This document shows positions 1 to 6,684 of a DNA stretch of 13,397 nt, one piece after another (position 1 is the first letter of the stretch; the number at the start of each line of letters is the position of its first letter). The stretch lies in NCBI GenBank assembly GCA_039923855.1, contig JBDTBW010000015.1, positions 1-13,397 of the forward strand. The letters run 5' to 3'. Origin of the DNA: 66-474 sp039923855. Its GTDB lineage: Bacteria; Pseudomonadota; Gammaproteobacteria; Xanthomonadales; Rhodanobacteraceae. The notes beneath the pieces are model-generated. The model did no database searches and had not been told where the DNA came from. It saw nothing but the letters and a program-made list of their open reading frames with translations. Position numbers and translations under genes: made by a program.

Positions 1-1
1 G

Positions 2-442
2 ACCGATTTCACGCTCGATGGCATGGACGAGGATGGCGCGCCATCGTTTCATTTGACCGCGCCGTACTTGGCGCGCCGTGAGGGCGACGATTCGCTATAC
101 GTTAACGCGCCGAAGTTCACGATCTTCGGCAGTCAGGGCGCCGACTGGTACGGCACCTCGCAATACGGCTGGGTCAACGCCGACAACACGCTGGTGGAAC
201 TGATCGGCAAGGTCGACATGCTGCGTCCGAAGACTGCGGCCGCATCCGCCGCGGAAGTGCACACCAGCGACACCAGCGTGTGGACGAAGGACAAAAAAAT
301 GGCATCCGACGCGCCCAGCGTGATCCAGCAGCCCGGCTCTATACTGCGCGGCACCGGCATGAGAGCCGACCTCAATACCCATTCCCTGGAGTTGCTCGCC
401 GATGTGCACGCCACGCTCACGCCGCAACCGCGGAAGCATTGA
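2..442 (+). CDS. lptC: LptC, LPS export periplasmic protein (3' part, 5' end outside window)
   Basis: LptC is an inner-membrane-anchored periplasmic protein that takes lipopolysaccharide from the LptB2FG transporter and passes it to LptA. Only the last 146 residues are present; the frame is open from base 2, so the N-terminal membrane helix lies outside the window. The visible part alternates short beta strands, as expected of the LptC/OstA-like jellyroll (YVNAPKFTIFGSQGADW, then GWVNADNTLVELIGKVDM). A low-complexity segment follows, and then a final strand region ending in LNTHSLELLADVHATLTP. Identification also rests on lptA and lptB following directly. The 3' end overlaps the proposed lptA start, which suggests coupled translation. 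The residue match alone is moderate; the context makes it firm. Confidence 0.88.
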   Translation, partial: TDFTLDGMDEDGAPSFHLTAPYLARREGDDSLYVNAPKFTIFGSQGADWYGTSQYGWVNADNTLVELIGKVDMLRPKTAAASAAEVHTSDTSVWTKDKKMASDAPSVIQQPGSILRGTGMRADLNTHSLELLADVHATLTPQPRKH

Positions 443-1027
443 TCCGTCCCGCATTCGTGCGATGTCTGCGCTGCTGCTGGCGGGCATGCTCGCGTGCGGC
501 GCGGCCAACGCGATGCAAGCCGACCGCGACCAGCCGGTCAATGTCAACGCCAATTCGTTTTCCGGCAGCCAGGATTCAGGCAAGACCGTGTTCACGGGCA
601 ACGTCAAGATCGACCAAGGCACGCTGCACGCCGACGGCGGCAGCGCGACCGGCTATTTCGATCAGAACAACCAGGTGCAGCGCGTGGTGCTGACCGGCAA
701 ACCCGCGCACATGCTGCAGAAACTCGAAGACGGCTCGATGGTGCACGGCTCGGCCGATACCATCGATTACACCGTGTCCGAAAACACCGTGGTGCTGACC
801 GGCGACGCCAACGTGGTGCAGGAACACAAGGGCGAGTTCCACGGCGCCAAGCTCACCTACAACACCGACAGCGGCCAGATCAGCGGCGAAGGCGGCGAAG
901 GCGGCCTGGTGCATATGACCCTGCAACCGAAGCCCAAGAGTGCGCCGGCGAAACCCAAAACCATCGCGACACCACCTGTTCCCGCGCAGCCCGCCGCGGT
1001 GCCCGCTCCCGCCAGTTCCACAAACTG

Positions 1028-1028
<1 letters not shown>
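402..1028 (+). CDS. lptA: LptA, periplasmic LPS-bridge protein
   Basis: LptA forms the periplasmic bridge that carries lipopolysaccharide from LptC to LptD. The protein has a secretion signal (hydrophobic ALLLAGMLACGAANA, cleavage probably after ANA). The OstA-like beta-jellyroll follows, with the typical repeats VNVNANSF, KTVFTGNVKIDQGTLHADG and NTVVLTGDANVVQEHKGEFHG. The C-terminal tail of about 35 residues is rich in Pro, Ala and Lys and probably disordered. Start choice: ATG 402 gives an Arg-rich n-region and has a GGAG about 10 nt upstream, but overlaps lptC by 41 nt. ATG 462 would avoid the overlap but has no Shine-Dalgarno and a signal without positive charge. The stop codon shares one base with the lptB start. 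The function is secure; the start is less so. Confidence 0.9.
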
Positions 1029-1747
<719 letters not shown>

Positions 1748-1827
1748 CCGGACTCATGCAGGAATCGCGCCGTGTGACCTGTTCCGCGCGCGCCAACAGG
1801 GTTAGGATGCGGCAACCCCAACCCATC

Positions 1828-2097
1828 AGGGCCTGTTAACGCTAACCCAAGTGGCCGCGCCGTCGGCCCTTTGTTGGCAGGGCAAGGCATCACGAGGAAG
1901 ATGTATGTCGATACATAGACGAGTGATAACGCGGCCATGCGGGCAAAGGACCTCGGCCCGAAGGGTTGCTCCGCAGCCGCCGCCATCCATCGTTGCGCAC
2001 CTTGTCCATAGAGTTACTATGGCGCGGCGGCGCGCGCCTACTCTGGCAGCCGCTGCAGAAGCAACGCGGCTCGCTTGGGTTAGCGTTAGCAGGCCCT
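1828..2097. mobile_element. MITE-like element, copy 1 (about 270 bp)
   Basis: A non-coding repeat bounded by 24-bp terminal inverted repeats at 1828-1851 and 2074-2097 that match at 23 of 24 positions. The left end reads AGGGCCTGTTAACGCTAACC. A second, longer copy lies at 4229-4544 in the same orientation, and the interiors are closely similar, including a small hairpin (TGTAT-GTCG-ATACA) and the block GCCCGAAGGGTTGCTCCGC. No transposase is encoded, so the element is non-autonomous. No clean target-site duplication is visible: the outside bases are TCA on the left and TAG on the right. The right end stops 8 bp before the rpoN ATG. I cannot assign the TIRs to a named IS family from memory. Confidence 0.8.
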
Positions 2098-2105
2098 AGT
2101 CGCCG

Positions 2106-3527
2106 ATGAAGCCCGGTCTCCAGTTACGCCACCAGCAACAGCTCGCCCTGACGCCGCAATTGCAGCAGGCGATCCGCCTGTTGCAACTCTCCCAGGTCGA
2201 ACTGGAAACCGAGTTGCGGGAACTGGCCGAGACCAATCCGCTGCTCGATCTCGACGACGCCAGCGACGCCGATGACGAGGACAAGGACAGTGCCGGTGAC
2301 GAGCCCGTTGCGGACGCCGCGGAGGCCGTGGCCGAACCGGACATCACGGATTGGGACGAGCGTCCATTCGGCGGCGATTTGCCAATGCCCGCTTACGGCC
2401 ATGACGATGAAGACATGCCCGAGCACCAAGACGCGGTGCAGGAAGGCTTGCGCGAACACCTGATGTGGCAACTGAACCTGACGCCTTTCAGTGGCCGCGA
2501 TCATGCGATCGCCGAAGCGCTGATCGATGCGCTGGATGGCGACGGTTATCTGCGCGAAGGTCTGGAACCGGTATTGGCGGCCGTCATCACGCTGTCGCCC
2601 GCGCCCACTGTCACCGAAGTGGAAGTGGTGCGCCACCGCGTGCAGCGTTTCGATCCGACCGGCGTTGCCAGCCTCGATCTCGGAGATTGCCTCGGCGTGC
2701 AATTGCAGCAGCTCGATACGACCACGGACGGCTTGGCGCTCGCGTCGCGCATCGTCGTCGCCGAACTGGAATTGCTGGCACGGCGCGACTTCCAGAAACT
2801 GTCGCGCAAGCTGGACGCCGAACTTGACGAGGTGATCGCCGCCGCCACGCTGATCCGCGGGCTCGATCCGCGCCCCGGCGCGGCGTTCGATCCGGCGCCC
2901 ACCGAATACGTCGCGCCGGATGCCTATGCGGTGAAACTCGACGGCCGCTGGCGGGTGGCGCTGTCGCCAAACTGTCAACCGAGGCTCGCCATCAACCGGC
3001 ATTACTGCGATCTGATTGCGCGCGCGCGCCGCGCGGATGCCACGTATTTGCGCGGGCAATTGCAGGAAGCGCGCTGGCTGATGAAAAGCCTCAAGGCGCG
3101 CGCCGACACGCTGTTCAAGGTCGCGCAGGCGATCGTGCGCACCCAGAGCGCATTTCTGGATTTCGGCGCCGAAGCGATGAAGCCACTGGTGCTGCGCGAA
3201 GTCGCCGAGGAATTGGGCATGCACGAATCGACCATTTCGCGGGTGACCACCCGCAAATATCTGCACACCCCGCGCGGCACCTTCGAGTTCAAACATTTCT
3301 TTTCCAGCGGCGTGGCCACCGATGATGGGGGCAGCGCCTCGGCGACCGCGATCCAGGCCATGATCCGCAAGTTGGTGGCCGAGGAAAATCCGTGCAAGCC
3401 GTTGTCCGATCAGGGCTTGACCGCCCAGCTGAACAGTCGCGGCATCAAGGTTGCAAGACGCACCGTAGCCAAATACCGCGAGGCAATGCGCATCGCCAGC
3501 TCCGGCGAGCGGCAGCGCGGGAGTTGA
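2106..3527 (+). CDS. rpoN: RNA polymerase sigma-54 factor RpoN
   Basis: RpoN directs RNA polymerase to -24/-12 promoters and needs an AAA+ enhancer-binding protein to melt them. At 473 residues it is full length. Region I is intact and Gln/Leu-rich (LRHQQQLALTPQLQQAIRLLQLSQVELE, here residues 7-34). An acidic Region II covers about residues 54-95. The core-binding domain follows, then a helix-turn-helix (VAEELGMHESTISRVTTRKYL). The RpoN box ARRTVAKYRE is at residues 450-459, near the C-terminus. ATG 2106 fits the family N-terminus, but no Shine-Dalgarno is visible because a MITE ends only 8 bp upstream. hpf follows, as in many proteobacteria. Any native promoter just upstream has been displaced or is supplied by the repeat or by lptB read-through. 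Confidence 0.98.
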   Translation: MKPGLQLRHQQQLALTPQLQQAIRLLQLSQVELETELRELAETNPLLDLDDASDADDEDKDSAGDEPVADAAEAVAEPDITDWDERPFGGDLPMPAYGHDDEDMPEHQDAVQEGLREHLMWQLNLTPFSGRDHAIAEALIDALDGDGYLREGLEPVLAAVITLSPAPTVTEVEVVRHRVQRFDPTGVASLDLGDCLGVQLQQLDTTTDGLALASRIVVAELELLARRDFQKLSRKLDAELDEVIAAATLIRGLDPRPGAAFDPAPTEYVAPDAYAVKLDGRWRVALSPNCQPRLAINRHYCDLIARARRADATYLRGQLQEARWLMKSLKARADTLFKVAQAIVRTQSAFLDFGAEAMKPLVLREVAEELGMHESTISRVTTRKYLHTPRGTFEFKHFFSSGVATDDGGSASATAIQAMIRKLVAEENPCKPLSDQGLTAQLNSRGIKVARRTVAKYREAMRIASSGERQRGS

Positions 3528-3686
3528 AGGGCTGCCAAAGGAACTTTCCTTTCACACGCGCACTCGCAAGATAGGGAAGATCGAAAGTCGAACGCGGTTG
3601 TCATCGGTTCCCGGTTACTCAGAACCACAAGGAGGTTCGCCAACCCAAAAATCATGTGGTAATCCACCCTCTTCCAGGAGTCAGCC
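3528..3686 (+). other. rpoN-hpf intergenic region
   Basis: These 159 bp hold a short A/T-flanked palindrome (AAAGGAA-CT-TTCCTTT, 3537-3552) just after the rpoN stop; it has no following T-run and is a weak terminator candidate at best. An isolated AAGGAGG at 3629-3635 is followed only by a two-codon reading frame, ATG TGG TAA, at 3653. The true hpf ribosome-binding site is further right. No repeat element is inserted here, unlike in the spacers before rpoN, hprK and rapZ. Confidence 0.5.
3676..3680 (+). promoter_or_regulatory. Ribosome-binding site of hpf
   Basis: AGGAG ends 6 nt before the hpf ATG at 3687. It is one of the few canonical Shine-Dalgarno sequences among the + strand genes of this cluster, which makes its absence before rpoN, hprK and rapZ more notable. 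Confidence 0.8.
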
Positions 3687-4010
3687 ATGCAAATCCAGAT
3701 CAGCGGCCATCAGATCGAAGTCACCCCCGCCCTGCGCGATTACGTGGATACCAAACGCGAACGACTGGCGCGGCATTTCGATCATCTGACTTCGCTCAAC
3801 GTCGTACTGGAGGTGGAAAAAACGCGGTTGGCGCACAAGGCCGAGGGCACGCTGGCGGCGTCCGGCCGCGTGCTGCATGCGGACGCGGTGGAAGGCGACA
3901 TGTACGCGGCGATCGACGCGCTGTTCGACAAGCTCGATGCGCAGGTACGCAGGCACAAGGAAAAGCTGATGAAGCACCGCCGCGACGACGGGGCGGCCGC
4001 CGAGGCGTAG
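3687..4010 (+). CDS. hpf: Ribosome hibernation promoting factor (short HPF)
   Basis: Short HPF binds the 30S subunit in stationary phase and promotes formation of inactive ribosome dimers together with RMF. It has 107 residues, so it is the short form; there is no C-terminal dimerisation domain of the long HPF type. The N-terminus MQIQISGHQIEVTPALRDYV and the basic helices (TKRERLARHFDHL; LDAQVRRHKEKLMKH) fit the HPF/YfiA beta-alpha-beta-beta-beta-alpha fold. It follows rpoN, the usual position in proteobacteria, and has its own ribosome-binding site. The tail DDGAAAEA is short and acidic. Confidence 0.95.
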   Translation: MQIQISGHQIEVTPALRDYVDTKRERLARHFDHLTSLNVVLEVEKTRLAHKAEGTLAASGRVLHADAVEGDMYAAIDALFDKLDAQVRRHKEKLMKHRRDDGAAAEA

Positions 4011-4060
4011 GCAATGTTCATTTATTCCGTTCGTGCCGAGCGTAGCAAGCGATAGCGAAC

Positions 4061-4093
4061 GAAGTCGAAGCACTTCCGCTGTCCTTCGACTTC
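4061..4093. repeat. Inverted repeat downstream of hpf
   Basis: A perfect 10-bp stem, GAAGTCGAAG (4061-4070) with CTTCGACTTC (4084-4093), encloses a 13-nt loop. It is preceded by another imperfect stem, CGTTCG (4028-4033) with CGAACG (4056-4061). There is no T-run, so it is more likely a dispersed extragenic palindrome than an intrinsic terminator, although it could stabilise the hpf mRNA 3' end. Confidence 0.6.
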
Positions 4094-4108
4094 CTCACAT
4101 CTCAAAGC

Positions 4109-4126
4109 GCGGCCATCCATGGCCGC
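4109..4126. repeat. REP-like hairpin, copy 1 (GCGGCCATCC type)
   Basis: GCGGCCATCCATGGCCGC is a near-perfect hairpin. The same 18-nt unit with one change occurs at 5561-5578 and 5606-5623, and a base-pair-compensated variant at 5531-5548. It lies in the hpf-hprK spacer. The surroundings (4011-4228) contain no recognisable gene. Confidence 0.7.
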
Positions 4127-4261
4127 TCCCTGTGTCGCGCCTTCGGGGCTACGCTCGGCGAACCGGGAATGGGTCTGGCACAATGCGCGCTTGACGATCC
4201 GCCGCGGCGCCGCGGCGGCGTCCACACTAGGGCCTGTTAACACTAACCCAAGTGGCCGCGC

Positions 4262-4280
4262 CCCCGGATCAAGTCCGGGG
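4262..4280. repeat. CCCCGGA...TCCGGGG hairpin, in MITE copy 2 left arm
   Basis: CCCCGGATCAAGTCCGGGG is a 7-bp perfect stem with a 5-nt loop. The identical 19 bases occur at 6724-6742 in the rapZ-EIIA spacer. A mirror-image relative is at 4449-4468 in the right arm of the same MITE. It is absent from MITE copy 1. Confidence 0.75.
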
Positions 4281-4286
4281 CAGGCT

Positions 4287-4302
4287 TGGCACTTTGTTCG
4301 CA
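4287..4302 (+). promoter_or_regulatory. Candidate sigma-54 (-24/-12) promoter inside MITE copy 2, towards hprK
   Basis: TGGCAC-N5-TCGCA matches the sigma-54 consensus TGGCAC-N5-TTGC(A/T) with one mismatch, and the GG (4288-4289) and GC (4300-4301) are separated by the required 10 bp. A start would fall near 4313, leaving a leader of about 240 nt before hprK. The equivalent stretch of MITE copy 1 lacks the TGGCAC half. No enhancer-binding-protein site was identified, and short matches occur by chance in GC-rich DNA, so this is only a candidate. Confidence 0.3.
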
Positions 4303-4448
4303 GGGCAACGCATCACGAGGAAGATGTATGTCGATACATAGACGAGTGATAACGCAGCCATGCGGGCAAAGGGCCACGGCCCGAAGGGTTGCTCCGCAGC
4401 GACTGCCATCCATCGTTGCGCACCTTGGCCATAGAGTGGCGGAGTCTG

Positions 4449-4468
4449 CCCCGGACCCCGATCCGGGG
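4449..4468. repeat. CCCCGGA...TCCGGGG hairpin, in MITE copy 2 right arm
   Basis: CCCCGGACCCCGATCCGGGG is the inverted partner of the hairpin at 4262-4280. Read on the minus strand it gives CCCCGGATC, a different loop, then GTCCGGGGCAGACT, matching the left-arm block apart from the loop and one later base. Confidence 0.7.
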
Positions 4469-4550
4469 GCGCGACGGCGCGCGCCTTGTCTGGCAACCGC
4501 TGCGGAAGCAACGCGGCTCGCTTGGGTTAGTGTTAACAGGCCCTGATGTC

Positions 4551-5498
4551 TTGAACCGATTGAGCGCCCGCGAACTGTACGACAGCGTGCACGAACGCAT
4601 GGCCCTGCGCTGGGTCGCCGGCCGCAAAGGCGAGGCGCGCGCGCTGGAACCCGGCAAGCACGGCGCGCGCCGGCCTTCCGAGATCGGTTACCTCAACATC
4701 ATCTATCCCAACAAGCTTCAGATCATCGGCAGCGAGGAACTCAAGTATCTGGACGGCCTGGACTCGCGCCAGCGTTGGGAAACAGTGCAGAAGATCGTGG
4801 CGCAGCAGCCGGTTGCGCTGGTCGTCACCAAGGATCAGGCGGTGCCGACCGATCTGCGCGAGGCCGCCGAGGAAACCGACTCGCCGCTGTGGGTCAGCGC
4901 CAAGCGCGGCCACGAACTATTCACTTATCTGCAATATCACCTGGCGCGCGCATTGGCGCGGCAGGTGACGCTGCACGGCGTATTCCTCGAGGTGTATTCG
5001 ATCGGCGTGCTGATCACCGGAGCGTCCGGCACGGGAAAAAGCGAATTGGCGCTGGAACTGGTGACCCGCGGTCATCGGCTGGTTGCCGACGACGCGCCCG
5101 AATTCACCTTGATCGCGCCCGACGTGATCGACGGCGCCTGTCCGGATCTCCTGCGCGACCTGCTGGAAGTGCGCGGCTTGGGCGTGCTCAACGTGCGCGA
5201 GATGTTCGGCCATACAGCCGTAAAGCCGTCCAAATACCTACGCCTTATCGTGCATCTGCAATCGGTTCGCGAGGGCGAGGAAGCCGACGCGATGACACGC
5301 CTGACCGGCGACACCGGCTGGCACGAAGTGATGGACGTCAAGGTGCCGCAGATCACCGTGCCGGTCGCGCCCGGCCGCAATCTCGCGGTGCTGGTCGAGG
5401 CCGCCGTGCGCAGCCACATGTTGAAGGCCAAGGGCCTGGACCCGGCGCAGGTATTCATCGATCGGCAGGCCCATCAGTTGCAGCGGATGTCGTGGTAA
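4551..5498 (+). CDS. hprK: HPr kinase/phosphorylase HprK
   Basis: HprK phosphorylates HPr on Ser46 with ATP or pyrophosphate and reverses this by phosphorolysis, linking the energy state to the PTS relay. From the TTG at 4551 it is 315 residues, the usual length, and begins MNRLSARELYD, close to the family N-terminus. Key parts: N-terminal domain with YLNIIYPNKLQIIGSEEL; His142 in LHGVFLEVYSIGVLITG; Walker A GASGTGKS at 157-164; and the HprK signature LLEVRGLGVLNVREMFG near 204-220. The frame is open far upstream into the MITE (ATG 4389, GTG 4530), but that extra sequence is repeat-derived. No Shine-Dalgarno is seen. Its substrate HPr is encoded at 7406 with Ser46 present. The start is the only real uncertainty. 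Confidence 0.95.
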   Translation: MNRLSARELYDSVHERMALRWVAGRKGEARALEPGKHGARRPSEIGYLNIIYPNKLQIIGSEELKYLDGLDSRQRWETVQKIVAQQPVALVVTKDQAVPTDLREAAEETDSPLWVSAKRGHELFTYLQYHLARALARQVTLHGVFLEVYSIGVLITGASGTGKSELALELVTRGHRLVADDAPEFTLIAPDVIDGACPDLLRDLLEVRGLGVLNVREMFGHTAVKPSKYLRLIVHLQSVREGEEADAMTRLTGDTGWHEVMDVKVPQITVPVAPGRNLAVLVEAAVRSHMLKAKGLDPAQVFIDRQAHQLQRMSW

Positions 5499-5530
5499 TT
5501 GCGGCACTCGCGCTATCCCTCCATTTTTTT

Positions 5531-5548
5531 GCGATCATCCCTGATCGC
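5531..5548. repeat. REP-like hairpin, compensated variant
   Basis: GCGATCATCCCTGATCGC has a perfect 7-bp stem and a TCCC loop, preceded by a run of seven T. It has the same length and the same CATCC core as the 5561 and 5606 copies, but the stem bases differ on both sides so that pairing is kept. Confidence 0.65.
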
Positions 5549-5560
5549 GAGAATCAAAAA

Positions 5561-5578
5561 GCGGCCATCCATAGCCGC
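5561..5578. repeat. REP-like hairpin, copy 2 (GCGGCCATCC type)
   Basis: GCGGCCATCCATAGCCGC, identical to the unit at 5606-5623 and preceded by AA in both cases. Between the two units lies a short imperfect palindrome (GTACA-TCGC-TGTAC, 5586-5599). The pair fills the hprK-rapZ spacer. Confidence 0.75.
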
Positions 5579-5605
5579 GATTGATGTACATCGCTGTACG
5601 TGAAA

Positions 5606-5623
5606 GCGGCCATCCATAGCCGC
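5606..5623. repeat. REP-like hairpin, copy 3, directly before rapZ
   Basis: GCGGCCATCCATAGCCGC, ending 15 bp before the rapZ ATG at 5639. A GTG at 5600 in the rapZ frame would read through this repeat, but that extension is repeat sequence and not conserved RapZ. Confidence 0.75.
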
Positions 5624-5638
5624 ACTATTCAAAAAAGC

Positions 5639-6526
5639 ATGAACCAAACTCCACCAACCGAGCAATCCACCCGCACCCGCGTGATCGTGCTGAGCGGCTT
5701 GTCCGGCGCCGGCAAGACGGTTGCACTGCGCGCGTTCGAGGATCTGGGTTTCTACTGCGTCGACAATCTGCCGACCACTCTGCTGCCGGCGCTGGTGGCG
5801 GCCTTGACCGGCGGCGAGCGCGAACCGATGGCCCGGATCGCGGTGGGCGTGGACGTGCGCAACCGCGGCGACCTGCAACGCTTGCCGGAAGCGCTGTCGG
5901 AACTCACCCGCGCCGGCGCACAGGTCGAGTTGGTTTTTCTCGACAGCAACGACGAAGTGCTGCTGAAACGTTATTCGGAAACCCGCCGCCGCCACCCGCT
6001 GTCCGAAGGCAAGCGTTCGCTACCCGACGCCATCGCGGAAGAACGCCGGCGCCTGCGCCCGCTGGTCGCGATCGCCGATCGCGTGGTCGACACCGGCGAA
6101 ATGAACGTGCACCAGTTGCGCCGCGCGATCGCCACCGGTTTCGGTGCGGCCAGCGGCGAGACCACACTGCTGTTCGAATCCTTCGCCTACCGGCGCGGGC
6201 TGCCGCCGGATTCGGATTTCGTGTTCGACGCGCGCTGCCTGCCCAATCCGCATTGGGATCCGCGGCTGCGCCCGCTGTCCGGCAAGGACGCGGCGGTGCG
6301 CGAATTTCTCGACAGTCAATCGCTGGTCGGACAATTTCTCGACGATATCGCGCGATTGCTGGACGAATGGCTGCCGCGTTTCGAAGGCGAGGACAAGGGT
6401 TATCTCACCGTCGCGATCGGCTGCACCGGCGGCAGGCACCGCTCGGTTTATCTGGCCGAGCGTCTGGCCGAGCGTTTTCGCGGACGCCGCGAACAAGTGT
6501 TGACCTTCCATCGCGAACTGGATTGA
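5639..6526 (+). CDS. rapZ: RapZ, RNase adapter / nucleotide-binding protein (YvcJ family)
   Basis: In Escherichia coli RapZ binds glucosamine-6-phosphate and small RNAs and delivers GlmZ to RNase E, so controlling GlmS and cell-wall precursor supply. In other lineages the family member is often called YvcJ and its role is less clear. The protein has 295 residues. It shows the N-terminal P-loop GLSGAGKT followed by VALRAFEDLGFYCVDNLP, the mid motif RYSETRRRHPLS, and the C-terminal domain with FDARCLPNPHWDPRLRPLSG and YLTVAIGCTGGRHRSVY, all hallmarks of RapZ. The start ATG 5639 is chosen because upstream codons lie in a repeat; no Shine-Dalgarno is visible (CAAAAAAGC precedes). It lies between hprK and the PTS genes, as in related proteobacteria. 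Confidence 0.96.
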   Translation: MNQTPPTEQSTRTRVIVLSGLSGAGKTVALRAFEDLGFYCVDNLPTTLLPALVAALTGGEREPMARIAVGVDVRNRGDLQRLPEALSELTRAGAQVELVFLDSNDEVLLKRYSETRRRHPLSEGKRSLPDAIAEERRRLRPLVAIADRVVDTGEMNVHQLRRAIATGFGAASGETTLLFESFAYRRGLPPDSDFVFDARCLPNPHWDPRLRPLSGKDAAVREFLDSQSLVGQFLDDIARLLDEWLPRFEGEDKGYLTVAIGCTGGRHRSVYLAERLAERFRGRREQVLTFHRELD

Positions 6527-6662
6527 AGGAGCGGTTTGCAAAGCTACTGCGCTCGGCCTGATCCAATCATTACGTCGCGCGCCGGCGATGCTCGGGGTAC
6601 GGCAAGCAACCGTCCGTGGTGCGTTTTCCGATCGGCATCCTTGCCTCACCCTCAGCCATTGA

Positions 6663-6684
6663 GCGCGATGCTCCGGCATCGCGC
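6663..6684. repeat. 9-bp perfect hairpin in rapZ-EIIA spacer
   Basis: GCGCGATGC (6663-6671), loop TCCG, GCATCGCGC (6676-6684). No T-run follows, so it is better read as an extragenic palindrome or mRNA-processing hairpin than as an intrinsic terminator. Confidence 0.65.

Larger units (their letters stand above)
4229..4544. mobile_element. MITE-like element, copy 2 (about 316 bp)
   Basis: This is the second copy of the 1828-2097 element, in the same orientation, with perfect 24-bp terminal inverted repeats (4229-4252 and 4521-4544; left end AGGGCCTGTTAACACTAACC). It is longer than copy 1 because each arm carries an extra block directly after CGCGCC when that arm is read inward: a CCCCGGA-TCCGGGG hairpin followed by CAG(G/A)CT, in mirror orientation. 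Flanking bases are CTA (left) and TGA (right), so no clean target duplication is seen. The right end is 6 bp before the most likely hprK start, and the right terminal repeat itself contains an in-frame GTG (4530). It carries no transposase. Confidence 0.82.

Noticed and set aside
494..1027. N-terminal extension of the lptB frame to 494
   Set aside because: The extension is an Arg-rich out-of-frame reading of lptA; lptB starts at ATG 1028 where the ABC domain begins.
1826..2099. Target-site duplication flanking the MITE
   Set aside because: Flanks are TCA/TAG for copy 1 and CTA/TGA for copy 2; no duplication of 2-4 bp fits both copies.
4175..4192. Second sigma-54-like sequence, TGGCAC-N5-GCGC, before MITE copy 2
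   Set aside because: The -12 half is GCGC rather than TTGC, so it is weaker than the 4287 site and likely chance in GC-rich DNA.
4389..4550. Upstream extension of hprK to ATG 4389
   Set aside because: The added residues come from the MITE and do not resemble HprK; the family N-terminus begins at about 4551.
5531..5548. Intrinsic terminator after hprK
   Set aside because: The T-run precedes the hairpin on the + strand instead of following it, and the following bases are A-rich.
5531..5623. CRISPR array
   Set aside because: Only three short palindromic units with unequal spacers and no cas genes; this is a REP-like cluster.
5600..5638. rapZ start at GTG 5600
   Set aside because: It would translate a REP-like hairpin; ATG 5639 gives a normal-length RapZ.
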